This document shows positions 28,961 to 40,719 of a stretch of 64,000 nt of DNA, in pieces; within the stretch, counting starts at the first letter, position 1; every line of letters begins with the position of its first letter. The DNA is taken from the NCBI GenBank assembly GCA_016201045.1, contig JACQDM010000007.1:310001-374000 (forward strand). Direction: 5' to 3'. This stretch comes from Afipia sp. (GTDB lineage: Bacteria; Pseudomonadota; Alphaproteobacteria; Rhizobiales; Xanthobacteraceae). The position numbers and the translations under genes are program-made. Under the pieces are notes generated by a model. It did not search any database, was not told the DNA's origin, and saw nothing but the letters and a program-made list of their open reading frames with translations.

Positions 28961-29300
28961 CGGTGCAAAAGCACCCGAGGTGTAAATAACGTCGTCGCCC
29001 CCGAACCATGAGGGCGCGCGGAACGCCGGATGCGCGCGCGCATCCGCAGCCTCGCGTGCAAAAGTGAGAAGCACACGAGCGTAGTCGCCACGGTCACGCC
29101 GCTTCATCCGGCGTTCCGCACGCGATGACTTCAATTGGCTTGCTCCGCGAACAGGACCCCCGGAGGCCGATCCATGTGTCGTGCCCCCGTTCATGGCGCA
29201 AGGCGAAGCGCCGGGACCTCGCGGTTTGGGCCAATTCGCACGCGGCGTGGTCGTCATGCATGGCGGAATAAAAAAGGCCCGGTGCTTTTGGCACCGCGCC
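28961..29300. repeat. Structured non-coding intergenic block, probable dispersed family in Bradyrhizobiaceae
   Basis: Ends carry related hairpins in inverted orientation (cgcggtgcaaaagcaccc at left; ggcccggtgcttttggcaccgcgcc at right). Internal perfect 20-bp palindrome 29027-29046 and 15-bp inverted repeat 29018-29032/29105-29119. No convincing CDS. Confidence 0.55.
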
Positions 29301-29301
29301 T
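29268..29301 (-). terminator. Rho-independent terminator, minus strand
   Basis: Minus strand: ggcgcggtgc-caaaa-gcaccgggcc-tttttta. Confidence 0.8.
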
Positions 29302-29484
29302 CAATCAAACCGCCGCGCATCGAACACCGCGCGCAGCCACCGCATCCCGCCCCGCGTATCGTGACGATCGCGAGCCGCCCCTCAAAGTGAGGCGGGACAG
29401 GTGTGAAGATAAATGCGGTTCAGTGAGCGGGGATAGTAATGTTTGTCACGAAATGTTGCAGGCGGTCGCGCCGCGCGATTTGCA

Positions 29485-29829
29485 TCAAAACACTTTCGCG
29501 TAGTCTTCCGGCTTGAAGCCGACCAGCAGCTTCTTGCCCGCTTCCAGCACCGGCCGCTTGATCATCGAGGGCTGCGCGAGCATCAGCGCCAGCGCCTTCT
29601 TCTCGGTGATGTTCTCTTTGTCCTTGTCCGGCAATTTGCGGAACGTGGTGCCGGCGCGATTGAGCAGCGTTTCCCAACCGACATGTTTGGCCCATGCCTC
29701 AAGATGCGCCTTGTCGATGCCCTGCGTCTTGTAATCGTGAAACGCATAGTCGACGCCGCGCTTGTCGAGCCACGCGCGCGCCTTCTTCATCGTGTCGCAG
29801 TTCTTGATGCCGTAGATGGTGATGGGCAC
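29485..29829 (-). CDS. ArsC family reductase (Spx/YffB-like)
   Basis: ITIYGIKNCDTMKKARAWLDKRGVDYAFHDYK; IKRPVLE. Confidence 0.9.
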   Translation of the reverse strand: MPITIYGIKNCDTMKKARAWLDKRGVDYAFHDYKTQGIDKAHLEAWAKHVGWETLLNRAGTTFRKLPDKDKENITEKKALALMLAQPSMIKRPVLEAGKKLLVGFKPEDYAKVF

Positions 29830-29953
29830 GACGTACTCCCGCTCATTTCGCTATTTCTTATAGAGTACGAATGCGGTTTTGGCCTGTCCCGCCTCACCTA
29901 TCCCCATCTCTGCAAAATCAATCAGAAACCCCATTGACATGGGCCTCCTTTGT

Positions 29954-29973
29954 ATTTAAGTACTTACTTAAAT
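29954..29973. promoter_or_regulatory. Probable ArsR-family operator
   Basis: Perfect dyad atttaagt-actt-acttaaat 12 nt upstream of the ArsR-family start codon. Confidence 0.8.
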
Positions 29974-29985
29974 AAAGATCGGTTC

Positions 29986-30309
29986 ATGGATCATCTCTCC
30001 ACCACCTTCAAAGCCCTCGCCGATCCCACGCGGCGCGCGATTCTGGCGCGGCTGGCGCGCGGTGAAACGTCGGTGATGGAATTGGCGAAGCCGTTCGACA
30101 TGAGCCTGCCGGCGGTGTCGCAGCATCTGAAGGTTCTGGAGGGCGCGGGCCTCATCAGGCGCGGGCGCGACGCGCAGTGGCGCCCCTGCACGCTCGACGC
30201 GCGCGGCATCAAAGACGCGACGCAGTGGCTCGATCAATACCGCAAGTTCTGGGACGAGAGCTTCGGCAAGCTCGACACATATCTCAAGGATGTTCAGTCA
30301 AAAGGGTGA
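29986..30309 (+). CDS. ArsR family (HTH) transcriptional regulator
   Basis: LADPTRRAILARLARGETSVMELAKPFDMSLPAVSQHLKVLEGAGLI; ATG at 29986. Confidence 0.93.
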   Translation: MDHLSTTFKALADPTRRAILARLARGETSVMELAKPFDMSLPAVSQHLKVLEGAGLIRRGRDAQWRPCTLDARGIKDATQWLDQYRKFWDESFGKLDTYLKDVQSKG

Positions 30310-30313
30310 TGCG

Positions 30314-30793
30314 ATGACGACGATGAAGGTGACGGCGAGCGTACCGGACGATCAGCCGGTGATTACGATGGAGCGCGAATTCGCCGCTCCGCCATCCGTG
30401 CTGTTTCGCGCCTTCACCGATCCCGATGCGATGAAAGTCTGGTATGGGCCGAACGGATTCACCATCACGGTGATCGCAATGGACTTTCGTGTCGGCGGAC
30501 AGTTCCGATTCACGATGCACGGACCCGACGGCACCGATTATCCCAACCGGATGATCTATCGCGAGATCGTGCCCTCAACGCGCCTCGCCTATCTGCATGG
30601 CTCCGACATCGACAACGACCCCCGGGCATTCGATGTCGTCAACACGTTCAGGGCAATCGAAGCCGGCCGCACCTTGTTGACGCGCGTTTCGACCTTCTCC
30701 TCCATCGAGGCGCGCAACGCCGTGATGAAGTTCGGCGCGGTCGAACTCGGCAAGCAGACGTTGGAGAAACTGGCGGTGTATCTGAAAGTGTAG
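30314..30793 (+). CDS. SRPBCC/AHSA1 family protein
   Basis: ITMEREFAAPPSVLFRAFTDPDAMKVWYGPNGF; co-transcribed with the ArsR gene. Confidence 0.9.
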   Translation: MTTMKVTASVPDDQPVITMEREFAAPPSVLFRAFTDPDAMKVWYGPNGFTITVIAMDFRVGGQFRFTMHGPDGTDYPNRMIYREIVPSTRLAYLHGSDIDNDPRAFDVVNTFRAIEAGRTLLTRVSTFSSIEARNAVMKFGAVELGKQTLEKLAVYLKV

Positions 30794-30798
30794 GCGCG

Positions 30799-32223
30799 TT
30801 ACTTGAGGCGGAAGCCCATGCGGAACGCGCCCCAGTGGCGGCCGCGCACGAAGATCGGCGATGACAGGTCTTTCATCAGCACGAAATTGCCGCCGCCCAT
30901 GTCGCGGCGGTAGGTCTGCAGCATGAAGGGCTTGGTGTTGGCACCGACCTTCTTCACCGCGCGGTCGTTGAACAGGCGGCGGTTGCGGCAGTTGGCGTTG
31001 TTCCAGACCGGGTCCTTGCCCTGCGGCTGGCGATAGTTCGGATTGTGCGTCGGCAGATACCCGCCCTTCGCCCAGGCCACGCTGAACACGACCCGCGGAT
31101 CGACGGTCTGGATCGGATCCTGAATCGGCGGCAGCACGCGATCGGTGAACGCGACATAGTCGGTCAGATATTGTTTCGGATCGGTGCCCGGAATTTCGCG
31201 GTAGTTCTCGTCGAACAGCTGCTCGAGCTTGATCTCGCCCTTGGCGGCCGCATCCTCGAACACCTGCGTGATGCGCCTGGCTGCATCCATCACAACCGGC
31301 ACCAGCGCGCCGTCGGCCGTCTCCATGCCGCTGTCGGCAATCGACTGGATCAGCAGTTCGGACGATTCAAGCACGGCTTCGACGCGATCGTCGGCAGTCT
31401 TCAGATCCTTCGACGACAATTCCACGCCCTTGGCGAGCTCGCTCAATTCCGCAATCACGGTGTCGCACTGACCGAGATTGGCACCCGCGGCGCTTGCGAT
31501 GGCATCGACGTCGCGTCCGACGACGGCAAAATCCTGATGCACCGGGCCGATGACGTCGCGAATCTTGTCGGCCCCCTCGCCCGCATCCTTGGCGTGACGG
31601 GTCGCGGCCAAACTCTCTTCGATCAAGCGCGCGACTTCCGCGTCGAGATTGCGCACGGTGTCGCCGATCTGCAATGTCGCGGTGCGCGTCGCGTCCGCAA
31701 GACTTTTGACTTCAGCCGCGACGACGGCGAAGCCCTTGCCGGCAGTGCCCGCGCGCGCCGCTTCGATGGTAGCGTTGAGCGCAAGAAGATTGGTCTGCTT
31801 GGCGATGGTTTCGATCACGGCGGAAACCTTCGCGACTTCCGACAGCACCGCGCTGACCGAGCCGAGCCGCTCTTCCATGCGCGTGACCGAGCCGATGAGA
31901 TCGGTTGTATGCTTGGCGGAGGAATCGACGGCTTGGCGCGCATCGCCGATTTCGTTCACCGCGCTCGATGTCGCGGTCTGCACGGCGCGTGCGGCCTCGT
32001 CGATGCTGCGGTTGGCTTCGACCATCGAGGTCGCCGCTTCCGTCAGATGGCCGAACTGCGCCGACTGATGCGACACGCGGTCAGCGACGAAATTGAGATT
32101 GCCGAGCACGTCCGCGAGTTCGACGCCGAGCTGGCCGATACCATTGGACAAATCGTCGAGCAGCGCCGTGCTGTTCGGCGGCGGATTGTCGGCGGCGGGC
32201 TTGAGGGCGGGAGCGCTGGTCAT
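30799..32223 (-). CDS. Soluble methyl-accepting chemotaxis protein with C-terminal sensory-like domain
   Basis: Signalling hairpin [40 protein letters not shown]; no TM segment; C-terminal [23 protein letters not shown]...[10 protein letters not shown]. Confidence 0.88.
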   Translation of the reverse strand: MTSAPALKPAADNPPPNSTALLDDLSNGIGQLGVELADVLGNLNFVADRVSHQSAQFGHLTEAATSMVEANRSIDEAARAVQTATSSAVNEIGDARQAVDSSAKHTTDLIGSVTRMEERLGSVSAVLSEVAKVSAVIETIAKQTNLLALNATIEAARAGTAGKGFAVVAAEVKSLADATRTATLQIGDTVRNLDAEVARLIEESLAATRHAKDAGEGADKIRDVIGPVHQDFAVVGRDVDAIASAAGANLGQCDTVIAELSELAKGVELSSKDLKTADDRVEAVLESSELLIQSIADSGMETADGALVPVVMDAARRITQVFEDAAAKGEIKLEQLFDENYREIPGTDPKQYLTDYVAFTDRVLPPIQDPIQTVDPRVVFSVAWAKGGYLPTHNPNYRQPQGKDPVWNNANCRNRRLFNDRAVKKVGANTKPFMLQTYRRDMGGGNFVLMKDLSSPIFVRGRHWGAFRMGFRLK

Positions 32224-32348
32224 CCGGCGGCGGTAACCATTCGTTAATACAGAGCGCGAATTTACAGCCGAAAGATGAATAACTTATTCCGAAGCGCCGA
32301 TTCGGGGAGCGAATTGCTTACGAAATAGCCGGAATGCGAGGAGCTATC

Positions 32349-32696
32349 TCATGCCTTGCCATCGTCCATCGTGACGATCACAGCCGCGTTTGCAATCACA
32401 ATGGAGTCGCCGCCGCTTTGCGCGGGGATTTCGAGGCCGCCCTTCACGGCCTTCACCGTCACGGTGCCGTAGGGCAATTCCTTCGCCACGGCCGCCGTAT
32501 CGACGCCCTCGGGATTCGGAACCCCGACGGTCACGTCGACGAACATGTCGTCGCGCGTTTTCCCGATCAGCGGAAAGAAACTGATGCTGGAATGGCGGAT
32601 CGCATCGGACACCGCGCGCCGCGCGGCTTTCGTGGCGTCCTTGCCGTGAACGTCGACGCCCATGCCCATCTCGGTGATACAGCGAACGCGTGCCAT
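32349..32696 (-). CDS. Lin0512 family protein
   Basis: EMGMGVDVHGKDATKAARRAVSDAIRHSSISF. Confidence 0.8.
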   Translation of the reverse strand: MARVRCITEMGMGVDVHGKDATKAARRAVSDAIRHSSISFFPLIGKTRDDMFVDVTVGVPNPEGVDTAAVAKELPYGTVTVKAVKGGLEIPAQSGGDSIVIANAAVIVTMDDGKA

Positions 32697-32699
32697 TTT

Positions 32700-34310
32700 T
32701 TACTCCCACTCAATCGTGCCGGGTGGCTTCGAGGTCACGTCGTAAACCACGCGGTTGACGCCCTTCACCTCGTTGATGATGCGCGTTGCGGTCTCGCCGA
32801 GGAACGCCATGTCGAAGTGATAAAAGTCCGCCGTCATGCCGTCGGTCGATGTGACTGCGCGTAAGCCCACGACATATTCGTAAGTACGCCCGTCGCCCAT
32901 GACGCCGACGGTCTTCACCGGCAACAAGACTGCGAACGCCTGCCAGATGGTGTCGTACAAACCCGCTTTGCGGATTTGATCGATGTAAACCGCATCCGCC
33001 TCGCGCAGGATGTCGAGCTTCTCGCGCGTGATCTCGCCCGGGCAGCGGATCGCAAGGCCCGGCCCTGGGAACGGATGACGGCCAACGAAAATATCCGGCA
33101 ACCCCAATTCACGCCCGAGCGCCCGCACCTCATCCTTGAACAGTTCGCGCAAGGGTTCGACGAGCTTCATGTTCATGCGCGCCGGCAATCCGCCGACATT
33201 GTGATGCGACTTGATCGTGACGCTCGGTCCGCCCGTGAACGATACGCTCTCGATCACGTCGGGGTAGAGCGTGCCCTGCGCGAGGAAATTCGCCGGACCT
33301 TTTCCCAAGGCTGCGATCTTCTTCGCCTCATCGTCGAACACGTCGATGAACAGTTTGCCGATGGTCTTGCGCTTCTGTTCGGGATCGGTGACGCCTTCGA
33401 GCGCATCGAGGAAAGTCTTCGACGCATCCACATGCACGAGCGGAATATTGTAGTGATGCCGGAACAGATCGACGACGGTTTTGCCTTCGTCCTTGCGCAG
33501 CATGCCGTGATCGACGAACACGCAGGTGAGCTGATCGCCGATGGCTTCGTGAATCAAAATCGCAGCGACGGATGAATCGACGCCGCCGGACAATCCGCAG
33601 ATCACCTTGCCCTTGCCGACTGTGCTGCGGATTTTTTCGACCGCTTCCTCGCGGAACGCGCGCATGGTCCAGTCGCCCTTGAGGCCTGCGACCTTGCGCA
33701 CGAAATTCTTGATGATCTTCGCACCGTCAGGCGTATGCACGACTTCAAGATGGAATTGCGTTGCGTAGAATTTGCGCTTGTCGTCGGCGATCACCGAAAT
33801 CGGCGAACCGGGCGCCTTCGCGACGGCACGGAATCCATCCGGCAGCTTGGTCACGCGGTCGCCGTGACTCATCCAGACGTAATGTTTTTCGCCGACCTTC
33901 CACACGCCGTCGAACAAAGCGCAGTCGTCCGTCACTTCGATCAGCGCGCGGCCGAACTCGCGGTGATGCCCTGCTTCGACCGTGCCGCCAAGCTGATGCG
34001 CCATCGTCTGCTCGCCGTAGCAGATGCCGAGAATGGGAACGCCCGCGTTCAAAATCGACATGGGCGCCGCCGGCGCGTCCTTGTCGAGCACCGACGCCGG
34101 GCCGCCCGAGAGAATGACCGCCTTCGGCTTCATCTCCTTGAACGCGGCTTCGGCCTTCTGGAACGGGACGATCTCCGAATAGACGCCGTCTTCGCGCACG
34201 CGCCGCGCAATCAGCTGCGTCACCTGCGAGCCGAAATCGACGATCAGAATCTTTTCGTGCGCGCCCGCCACGTCTGGCGTCACGGAGGCTTTCTGGCTTT
34301 GGGCTGTCAT
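32700..34310 (-). CDS. guaA: GMP synthase (glutamine-hydrolysing)
   Basis: [47 protein letters not shown]; start at 34310. Confidence 0.97.
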   Translation of the reverse strand: MTAQSQKASVTPDVAGAHEKILIVDFGSQVTQLIARRVREDGVYSEIVPFQKAEAAFKEMKPKAVILSGGPASVLDKDAPAAPMSILNAGVPILGICYGEQTMAHQLGGTVEAGHHREFGRALIEVTDDCALFDGVWKVGEKHYVWMSHGDRVTKLPDGFRAVAKAPGSPISVIADDKRKFYATQFHLEVVHTPDGAKIIKNFVRKVAGLKGDWTMRAFREEAVEKIRSTVGKGKVICGLSGGVDSSVAAILIHEAIGDQLTCVFVDHGMLRKDEGKTVVDLFRHHYNIPLVHVDASKTFLDALEGVTDPEQKRKTIGKLFIDVFDDEAKKIAALGKGPANFLAQGTLYPDVIESVSFTGGPSVTIKSHHNVGGLPARMNMKLVEPLRELFKDEVRALGRELGLPDIFVGRHPFPGPGLAIRCPGEITREKLDILREADAVYIDQIRKAGLYDTIWQAFAVLLPVKTVGVMGDGRTYEYVVGLRAVTSTDGMTADFYHFDMAFLGETATRIINEVKGVNRVVYDVTSKPPGTIEWE

Positions 34311-34380
34311 GGAGAGGAAATACGCGACCCATCGTAGAGTCGCAATGGGGCCGCGCGCATGGCGCAACCGCCTTCCACGC

Positions 34381-35679
34381 CTAATTCCGCTTCAAAATCG
34401 AGACGAAAAACCCGTCCGTGCCGGTGCGGCGCGGGGTCATCAGCAGGCCCTGTTCGGATTGCAGCGTAGCGGCGGTGAAGTCGGCTGCCTTGTCGGCGAG
34501 CGCGGCCACGGTCTGCGACGGCGGCACGACTGCGAATTCCGGGTGGCGCTTCACGAAGGCTGCGATCTGCTCGCCGTTTTCGGGCGGCAGCACCGAACAC
34601 GTTATATATGCGATGCGTCCGCCGGGTTTCACCAATGGCGCGGCCCGATCCAGCACCGCGATCTGGTCCTTGATGCGAACCTCCAGCGCGCCGGGCCGCA
34701 TCCGCCATTTCGCATCCGGATTGCGACGCCATGTGCCCGTGCCGGTACACGGCGCGTCGATCACGACGAGATCGGCACTCGCCTTGATGTCGCTCAAAGT
34801 GTCGTCCGGCCCCTTCGGCGTGCGCACATCGGCATTGTGAACGCCCGCGCGCGACAGCCGCTCATGGATCGGCGCGAGTTGCCGCTTGTCGCGGTCCGTC
34901 GCGATCAATCGCCCCTTGCCGCCCATCATGGCAGCCAGCGCCAGCGTCTTGCCGCCCGCGCCCGCGCACATGTCGATGACCTGCTCGCCGGGCTTTGTGC
35001 CCGTCAGCAATGCGGCAAGCTGCGAGCCTTCATCCTGCACTTCGATTGCGCCTTTGATGAAATCTTCTTCCGAATGGATTCCCGGATTGCGCGCACCGGC
35101 ATCGAGTGCGATGCGCAACCCCGTCGGCGACCACGGCGTCGCCGATGCGCCGAGATGTTTCATCGACGCCAGCACTTTTTCGCGCTTGGCTTTCAGCGCG
35201 TTGACGCGCAGGTCGAGCGGCGCGCGGCTCGCCATCGCGGTGGCTTCCGCCACGCGCTCGTCACCGAACACGGCTTTCAGATGCGGATCGAGCCATTCGG
35301 GATAGTCGCCGGCGACATGAGCCGGTGCGCCGTCGAGCGTGCGCGACGTCAGCGCATTTCGTTCGGCGGCGCTCAACGGCGCGGGCGCGTGTCCCTCGCC
35401 GTTGCAGAGTGCCGCAACCGCGTCGGCATTCAGTCCGCGTTCGAGCTTGAGCATGCCAAGCAATCGCGCGCGCGGCGTATCGGCATCCATCAGCCACGCC
35501 GCCGACGAACGCCGACGCAACACATCGAACACAAGCCCCGCAATCGCTGCACGGTCGCCCGAGCCCGCGAAGCGATGCGACCGGCCCCAGTCCTTCAGCG
35601 CGTCGGCTGCTGGAATGCGCTGCGCATCGATAGAGCCGAGAATCTCGATGGCTGCGGACAGCCGCGCGGCAGGTGTCAT
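34381..35679 (-). CDS. RsmB/NOP family class I SAM-dependent RNA methyltransferase
   Basis: [48 protein letters not shown]. Confidence 0.92.
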   Translation of the reverse strand: MTPAARLSAAIEILGSIDAQRIPAADALKDWGRSHRFAGSGDRAAIAGLVFDVLRRRSSAAWLMDADTPRARLLGMLKLERGLNADAVAALCNGEGHAPAPLSAAERNALTSRTLDGAPAHVAGDYPEWLDPHLKAVFGDERVAEATAMASRAPLDLRVNALKAKREKVLASMKHLGASATPWSPTGLRIALDAGARNPGIHSEEDFIKGAIEVQDEGSQLAALLTGTKPGEQVIDMCAGAGGKTLALAAMMGGKGRLIATDRDKRQLAPIHERLSRAGVHNADVRTPKGPDDTLSDIKASADLVVIDAPCTGTGTWRRNPDAKWRMRPGALEVRIKDQIAVLDRAAPLVKPGGRIAYITCSVLPPENGEQIAAFVKRHPEFAVVPPSQTVAALADKAADFTAATLQSEQGLLMTPRRTGTDGFFVSILKRN

Positions 35680-35688
35680 TCTCTTTCT

Positions 35689-36111
35689 TTAAATCGCGAG
35701 GAACAGCTTCAGCGCGAAATACACCCACATCGCCAAGAGCACCATCGCGCTCGCTGCAAAGAAGCCAAAGCGAAAGCGCAGATCGTTCGATGTCGCGTAG
35801 ATGACCGCATGCAGATAGCGGAGCGCGACGTACACCCAAGACAACAGCACGATCACGAGGTCGGCCTGCCGCAGCGGCAGCGCGAAAGCGATCAGCGCGA
35901 AAAACAGCACCGGCATTTCAAACAGGTTGACGTAGGTGTTGCTGATCTGCGTGGCCTGCTTGGGCCAGGCGTCCTGCCCGATCGCGATCTGGGAAACACG
36001 CACTTCCTTGGTCGAGATAGCGCGCGTGCGAACCCGGAACATTCCGAACATCACCGCAAAAATCAGGAAAACCAGCGCAAACACCGGCGCCAAAATCATC
36101 TGAACGCTCAT
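35689..36111 (-). CDS. MAPEG family membrane protein
   Basis: MSVQMILAPVFALVFLIFAVMFGMFRVRTRAI...; ATG at 36111. Confidence 0.82.
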   Translation of the reverse strand: MSVQMILAPVFALVFLIFAVMFGMFRVRTRAISTKEVRVSQIAIGQDAWPKQATQISNTYVNLFEMPVLFFALIAFALPLRQADLVIVLLSWVYVALRYLHAVIYATSNDLRFRFGFFAASAMVLLAMWVYFALKLFLAI

Positions 36112-36263
36112 CGAAAGACCCCCCTCTGCAAAATACGTCTCCGCTATAGCGGGCTGCCTTGCGCCTGACAATCGACAGCCTGTTTGAACCATTTCCCCGG
36201 TCGCTGCGACAAAGGAACGGAAGGCTCGCCCGGGGGCTTTGGGCGCAACAAAGGGAGGCTTTA

Positions 36264-36392
36264 ATGACAAGCATCGCAACGATTTTGGACGGCCTCCTGG
36301 CCGTCATCGACGGCTGGACGGCCGACGTCCTCAACGCAACCGCGGCGGAGATCGAAGCCGCCTCAGGCAAGAACGCGCGCAAAGCGTCTTAA
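36264..36392 (+). CDS. Putative 42-aa microprotein
   Basis: MTSIATILDGLLAVIDGWTADVLNATAAEIEAASGKNARKAS, preceded by gggaggctttaATG. Confidence 0.5.
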   Translation: MTSIATILDGLLAVIDGWTADVLNATAAEIEAASGKNARKAS

Positions 36393-36539
36393 AGCCGCAG
36401 ACGCCGCGCACGAAATTTCATCACGTAACAATTTTCATTTTTCCTTACTCGATGCCGGGCGTTTTCCGGTTCCAAAACCGAGCCGCTTCCAGCTACGCTC
36501 ATGGCGCGCTATGATGCGACATTCCGAAGCGGTCCAGCG

Positions 36540-37370
36540 ATGCTTTCCTCTCGTCAATTTTCGATCCGGCTTTCGATAGCGGCGGCTGTTATCACCGCCT
36601 GTACCGTCGCGGCGCACGCACAATCGGCCGACGCCGTGCTCTGCGACCGCGTTGCCGCTTTCCCCGGCGACCCCGACAAACCGGCGGACATCAGGGGCGT
36701 CGCGAGCATTGCGCCGTCGGATATCGATACCGCGATCAAGTTCTGCAAGCAGGCGAAAGGTTCGCGCCGCTTCGCCTTCCAGCTCGGCCGCGCCTATGAA
36801 GCCAATGGCGACACGCAGTCCGCCGTTGCGGCGTACAAGAATGCAGCCAAACAAGGCAGCGCATCGGCGATGTCGCGCCTCGCCTCGCTCGACAAGGGTG
36901 GAGCGCAGAGCGGCGAGACGCGGAAAATGTTCGAGCGCGCGGCGGAAGGCGGCGATCCGGTCGCGCTCAACAACATGGCGATGACGTATGCGACCGGCGA
37001 CGGCGTGCCGGTCGATTACGTAAAAGCGCGCAGCCTGTTTCAGCAGGCGGCGGACGCCAACAATGCCGACGCGATGTTTCAACTGGGCCTGATGACGGAG
37101 CAAGGCGACGGCGGCCCGAAAGACGATGTGGCGGCGCGCGCACTTTATGAGAAGGCCGCAGCGCGCGACCACATCGGCGGGCTGGAACGCGCGGGCGATT
37201 TCAATCTTGCAGGCCGCGGCGGGCCGAAAAACGAATCCGCCGCCAAGACTTATTATGAGAAGGCGGCAGCACTCGGCAGCGAGGATGCCAAGGCCGCACT
37301 CAACCGGATGAAGTGCCCCTTCACCATCAAGAACAAGACCGGCCAGCGTGTGACCGATCTCTGCTTCTAG
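36540..37370 (+). CDS. Secreted Sel1/TPR-repeat protein
   Basis: Signal peptide (MLSSRQFSIRLSIAAAVITACTVAAHAQ); Sel1-like repeats (A..G.A.AMFQLGLMTEQGDGGPKDDVAARALYEKAA). Confidence 0.85.
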   Translation: MLSSRQFSIRLSIAAAVITACTVAAHAQSADAVLCDRVAAFPGDPDKPADIRGVASIAPSDIDTAIKFCKQAKGSRRFAFQLGRAYEANGDTQSAVAAYKNAAKQGSASAMSRLASLDKGGAQSGETRKMFERAAEGGDPVALNNMAMTYATGDGVPVDYVKARSLFQQAADANNADAMFQLGLMTEQGDGGPKDDVAARALYEKAAARDHIGGLERAGDFNLAGRGGPKNESAAKTYYEKAAALGSEDAKAALNRMKCPFTIKNKTGQRVTDLCF

Positions 37371-37373
37371 AGA

Positions 37374-38408
37374 TTACGCTTTATCCGCGCCGACGCGCAC
37401 GAGCTGCTTGCCGAAATTCGCGCCCTTCAGAAGGCCCATGAACGCGCCGGGCGCGCTTTCCAAGCCTTCCGTCACGAATTCCTTGTGCTTCACTTTTCCG
37501 TCGCGCACCCATCCCGGCATGTCGCGAATGAACTCCGGATACATCGCGTTGAAATCGCTGACGATGAAGCCACGGAAATTCAGCCGCTTCACCAGAATGG
37601 CGCGCATGATCGAATTCGCCCATTTCGGTGCCGGCGTATCCTTGCCGAAGATCGTGTTGTAGTCGGCGATCAGGCCGCACACCGGAATCCGCGCGAACGC
37701 ATTGAGCAGCGGAAACACCGCCTCGAACACCGCGCAGCAGACGTTCTCGAAGTAGACATCGATGCCCTTCGGACATGCCTCCTTTAGCTTTGCCGCCATG
37801 TTCGGATCGCGGTGATCGATGCACTCGTCGAAGCCGAGTTCTTTTTTCACGTAGTCGCATTTGTCCTTGCCGCCGGCGATGCCGACCGCACGGCAGCCCT
37901 TGATCTTCGCGATCTGCCCGACCGCCGAACCCACCGCGCCGGACGCCGCCGCGACCACGACCGTCTCGCCCGCCTTCGGTTTGCCGATCTCCAAAAGTCC
38001 CGTGTAGGCCGTCATGCCCGGCATGCCGAGCACACCCACCGCCGTCGAGATCGGCGCGATCTTCGGATCGACCTTGCGCAGCATCTTGCCGTCGGCGACG
38101 GCGTATTGCTGCCAGCCGGTGTGAGAGAGAACGATGTCGCCCTTCTTCAGGTCGGGGAATTTCGAGTCCATCACCTCGCAAACCGCGCCGCCTTCCATCA
38201 CGCCATCGATCGGAACCGGCGCGGAATACGAGGGTCCGTCGCTCATGCGCCCGCGCATGTAAGGATCGAGCGAGAGCCAGATCGTGCGCAGCAGAACCTG
38301 CCCGTCATTCGGCGTCGGGATCGCGTAGTCTTCCAGGCGAAAATCCGCCGCCTTCGGCTCGCCCACCGGACGGGATGCAAGAACGACACGCTTTGCTGAT
38401 TGGGCCAT
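37374..38408 (-). CDS. NADP-dependent MDR-family oxidoreductase
   Basis: TIWLSLDPYMRGRMSDGPSYS, AASGAVGSAVGQIAKIKGCRAVGIAGG. Confidence 0.93.
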   Translation of the reverse strand: MAQSAKRVVLASRPVGEPKAADFRLEDYAIPTPNDGQVLLRTIWLSLDPYMRGRMSDGPSYSAPVPIDGVMEGGAVCEVMDSKFPDLKKGDIVLSHTGWQQYAVADGKMLRKVDPKIAPISTAVGVLGMPGMTAYTGLLEIGKPKAGETVVVAAASGAVGSAVGQIAKIKGCRAVGIAGGKDKCDYVKKELGFDECIDHRDPNMAAKLKEACPKGIDVYFENVCCAVFEAVFPLLNAFARIPVCGLIADYNTIFGKDTPAPKWANSIMRAILVKRLNFRGFIVSDFNAMYPEFIRDMPGWVRDGKVKHKEFVTEGLESAPGAFMGLLKGANFGKQLVRVGADKA

Positions 38409-38448
38409 GATGTTTCCTCAACTCACTGACTGAAATATTTCTACGAAT

Positions 38449-39072
38449 TTACGCCGTGACTTTCGCCAGCGCCTTGTCGAAGGCAGTCGCAGCGCTCGGC
38501 AAATCCTTGAAAGACAATCCGCTGTCGGCGGGCTGCTTCTGCTTTTCGGTGGCGCTAGGACGAATCTGCGCGACAGGCTTGCCGCCTTCGAGCACAGCGC
38601 TCGGCGCAATTACATGAAATTCGTGGGCCTCGACGTCAGCGCCCTTCGGCAGAAACACGCCGAGATAAACCGTGTCGTTGCCGCGCCGGTAGGAAATGTA
38701 GCGTTCGATGGCGACCGAGCCGTCGCGCTGCATGCCGCCGAGCTTGGCGAAGCCCTTGGAGTCCAGCAGCTTGTGCGACTTGAATCCCTTGACGCCTTCG
38801 GACCTCGCTTTCGCGGTCGCCTCCGACAGATCGTATTTGCCCGCGACATCCTTGCCGATCTGCGCGATCTGCTCGGAGACCTGAAACTCGAACTCCTTCA
38901 GTTCGGAGCGCGGCTTGGCTTCGCGCTTCGGCTTGAGCGCGTTGCGGCGGCTGAGTTCAGCGGTGCACTTCTCGAGAAGATCGGCGACGCCCTTGCGTTC
39001 GGCGTTCTCCCGCAGGTTTTTGACCTGCTGGTCCGTCAGCGCGGCCAATTTCTCTTCCGTCCAGTCAACCAT
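38449..39072 (-). CDS. Conserved hypothetical protein
   Basis: MVDWTEEKLAALTDQQVKNLRENAERKGVADLLEKC...; no confident family assignment. Confidence 0.6.
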   Translation of the reverse strand: MVDWTEEKLAALTDQQVKNLRENAERKGVADLLEKCTAELSRRNALKPKREAKPRSELKEFEFQVSEQIAQIGKDVAGKYDLSEATAKARSEGVKGFKSHKLLDSKGFAKLGGMQRDGSVAIERYISYRRGNDTVYLGVFLPKGADVEAHEFHVIAPSAVLEGGKPVAQIRPSATEKQKQPADSGLSFKDLPSAATAFDKALAKVTA

Positions 39073-39180
39073 GACGTCCCCGGCATTTTGTTGTTGGCCG
39101 TTGTGCACGGCAATAAAGATTCACGACGCGAGTTTAGCGCGTTTCCACGCCTGTGTGTGGCGAATAGAGATGAAGACGGA

Positions 39181-40719
<1,539 letters not shown>

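Noticed and set aside
28970-29100. Possible sigma-54 promoter for dctA
   Set aside because: GG and GC dinucleotides with TGGC/TTGC-like context occur, but the spacing is wrong (14 rather than 10 nt).
28931-29320. 129-aa minus-strand ORF (and overlapping 28552..29097, 29094..29294) upstream of dctA
   Set aside because: They cross palindromes and a terminator in the structured block and lack domain-like sequence; treated as non-coding.
34309-36168. 619-aa plus-strand ORF antisense to rsmB-like gene
   Set aside because: Arg/His-rich shadow ORF produced by high GC3 codon bias on the opposite strand; the minus strand encodes a recognisable RNA methyltransferase.
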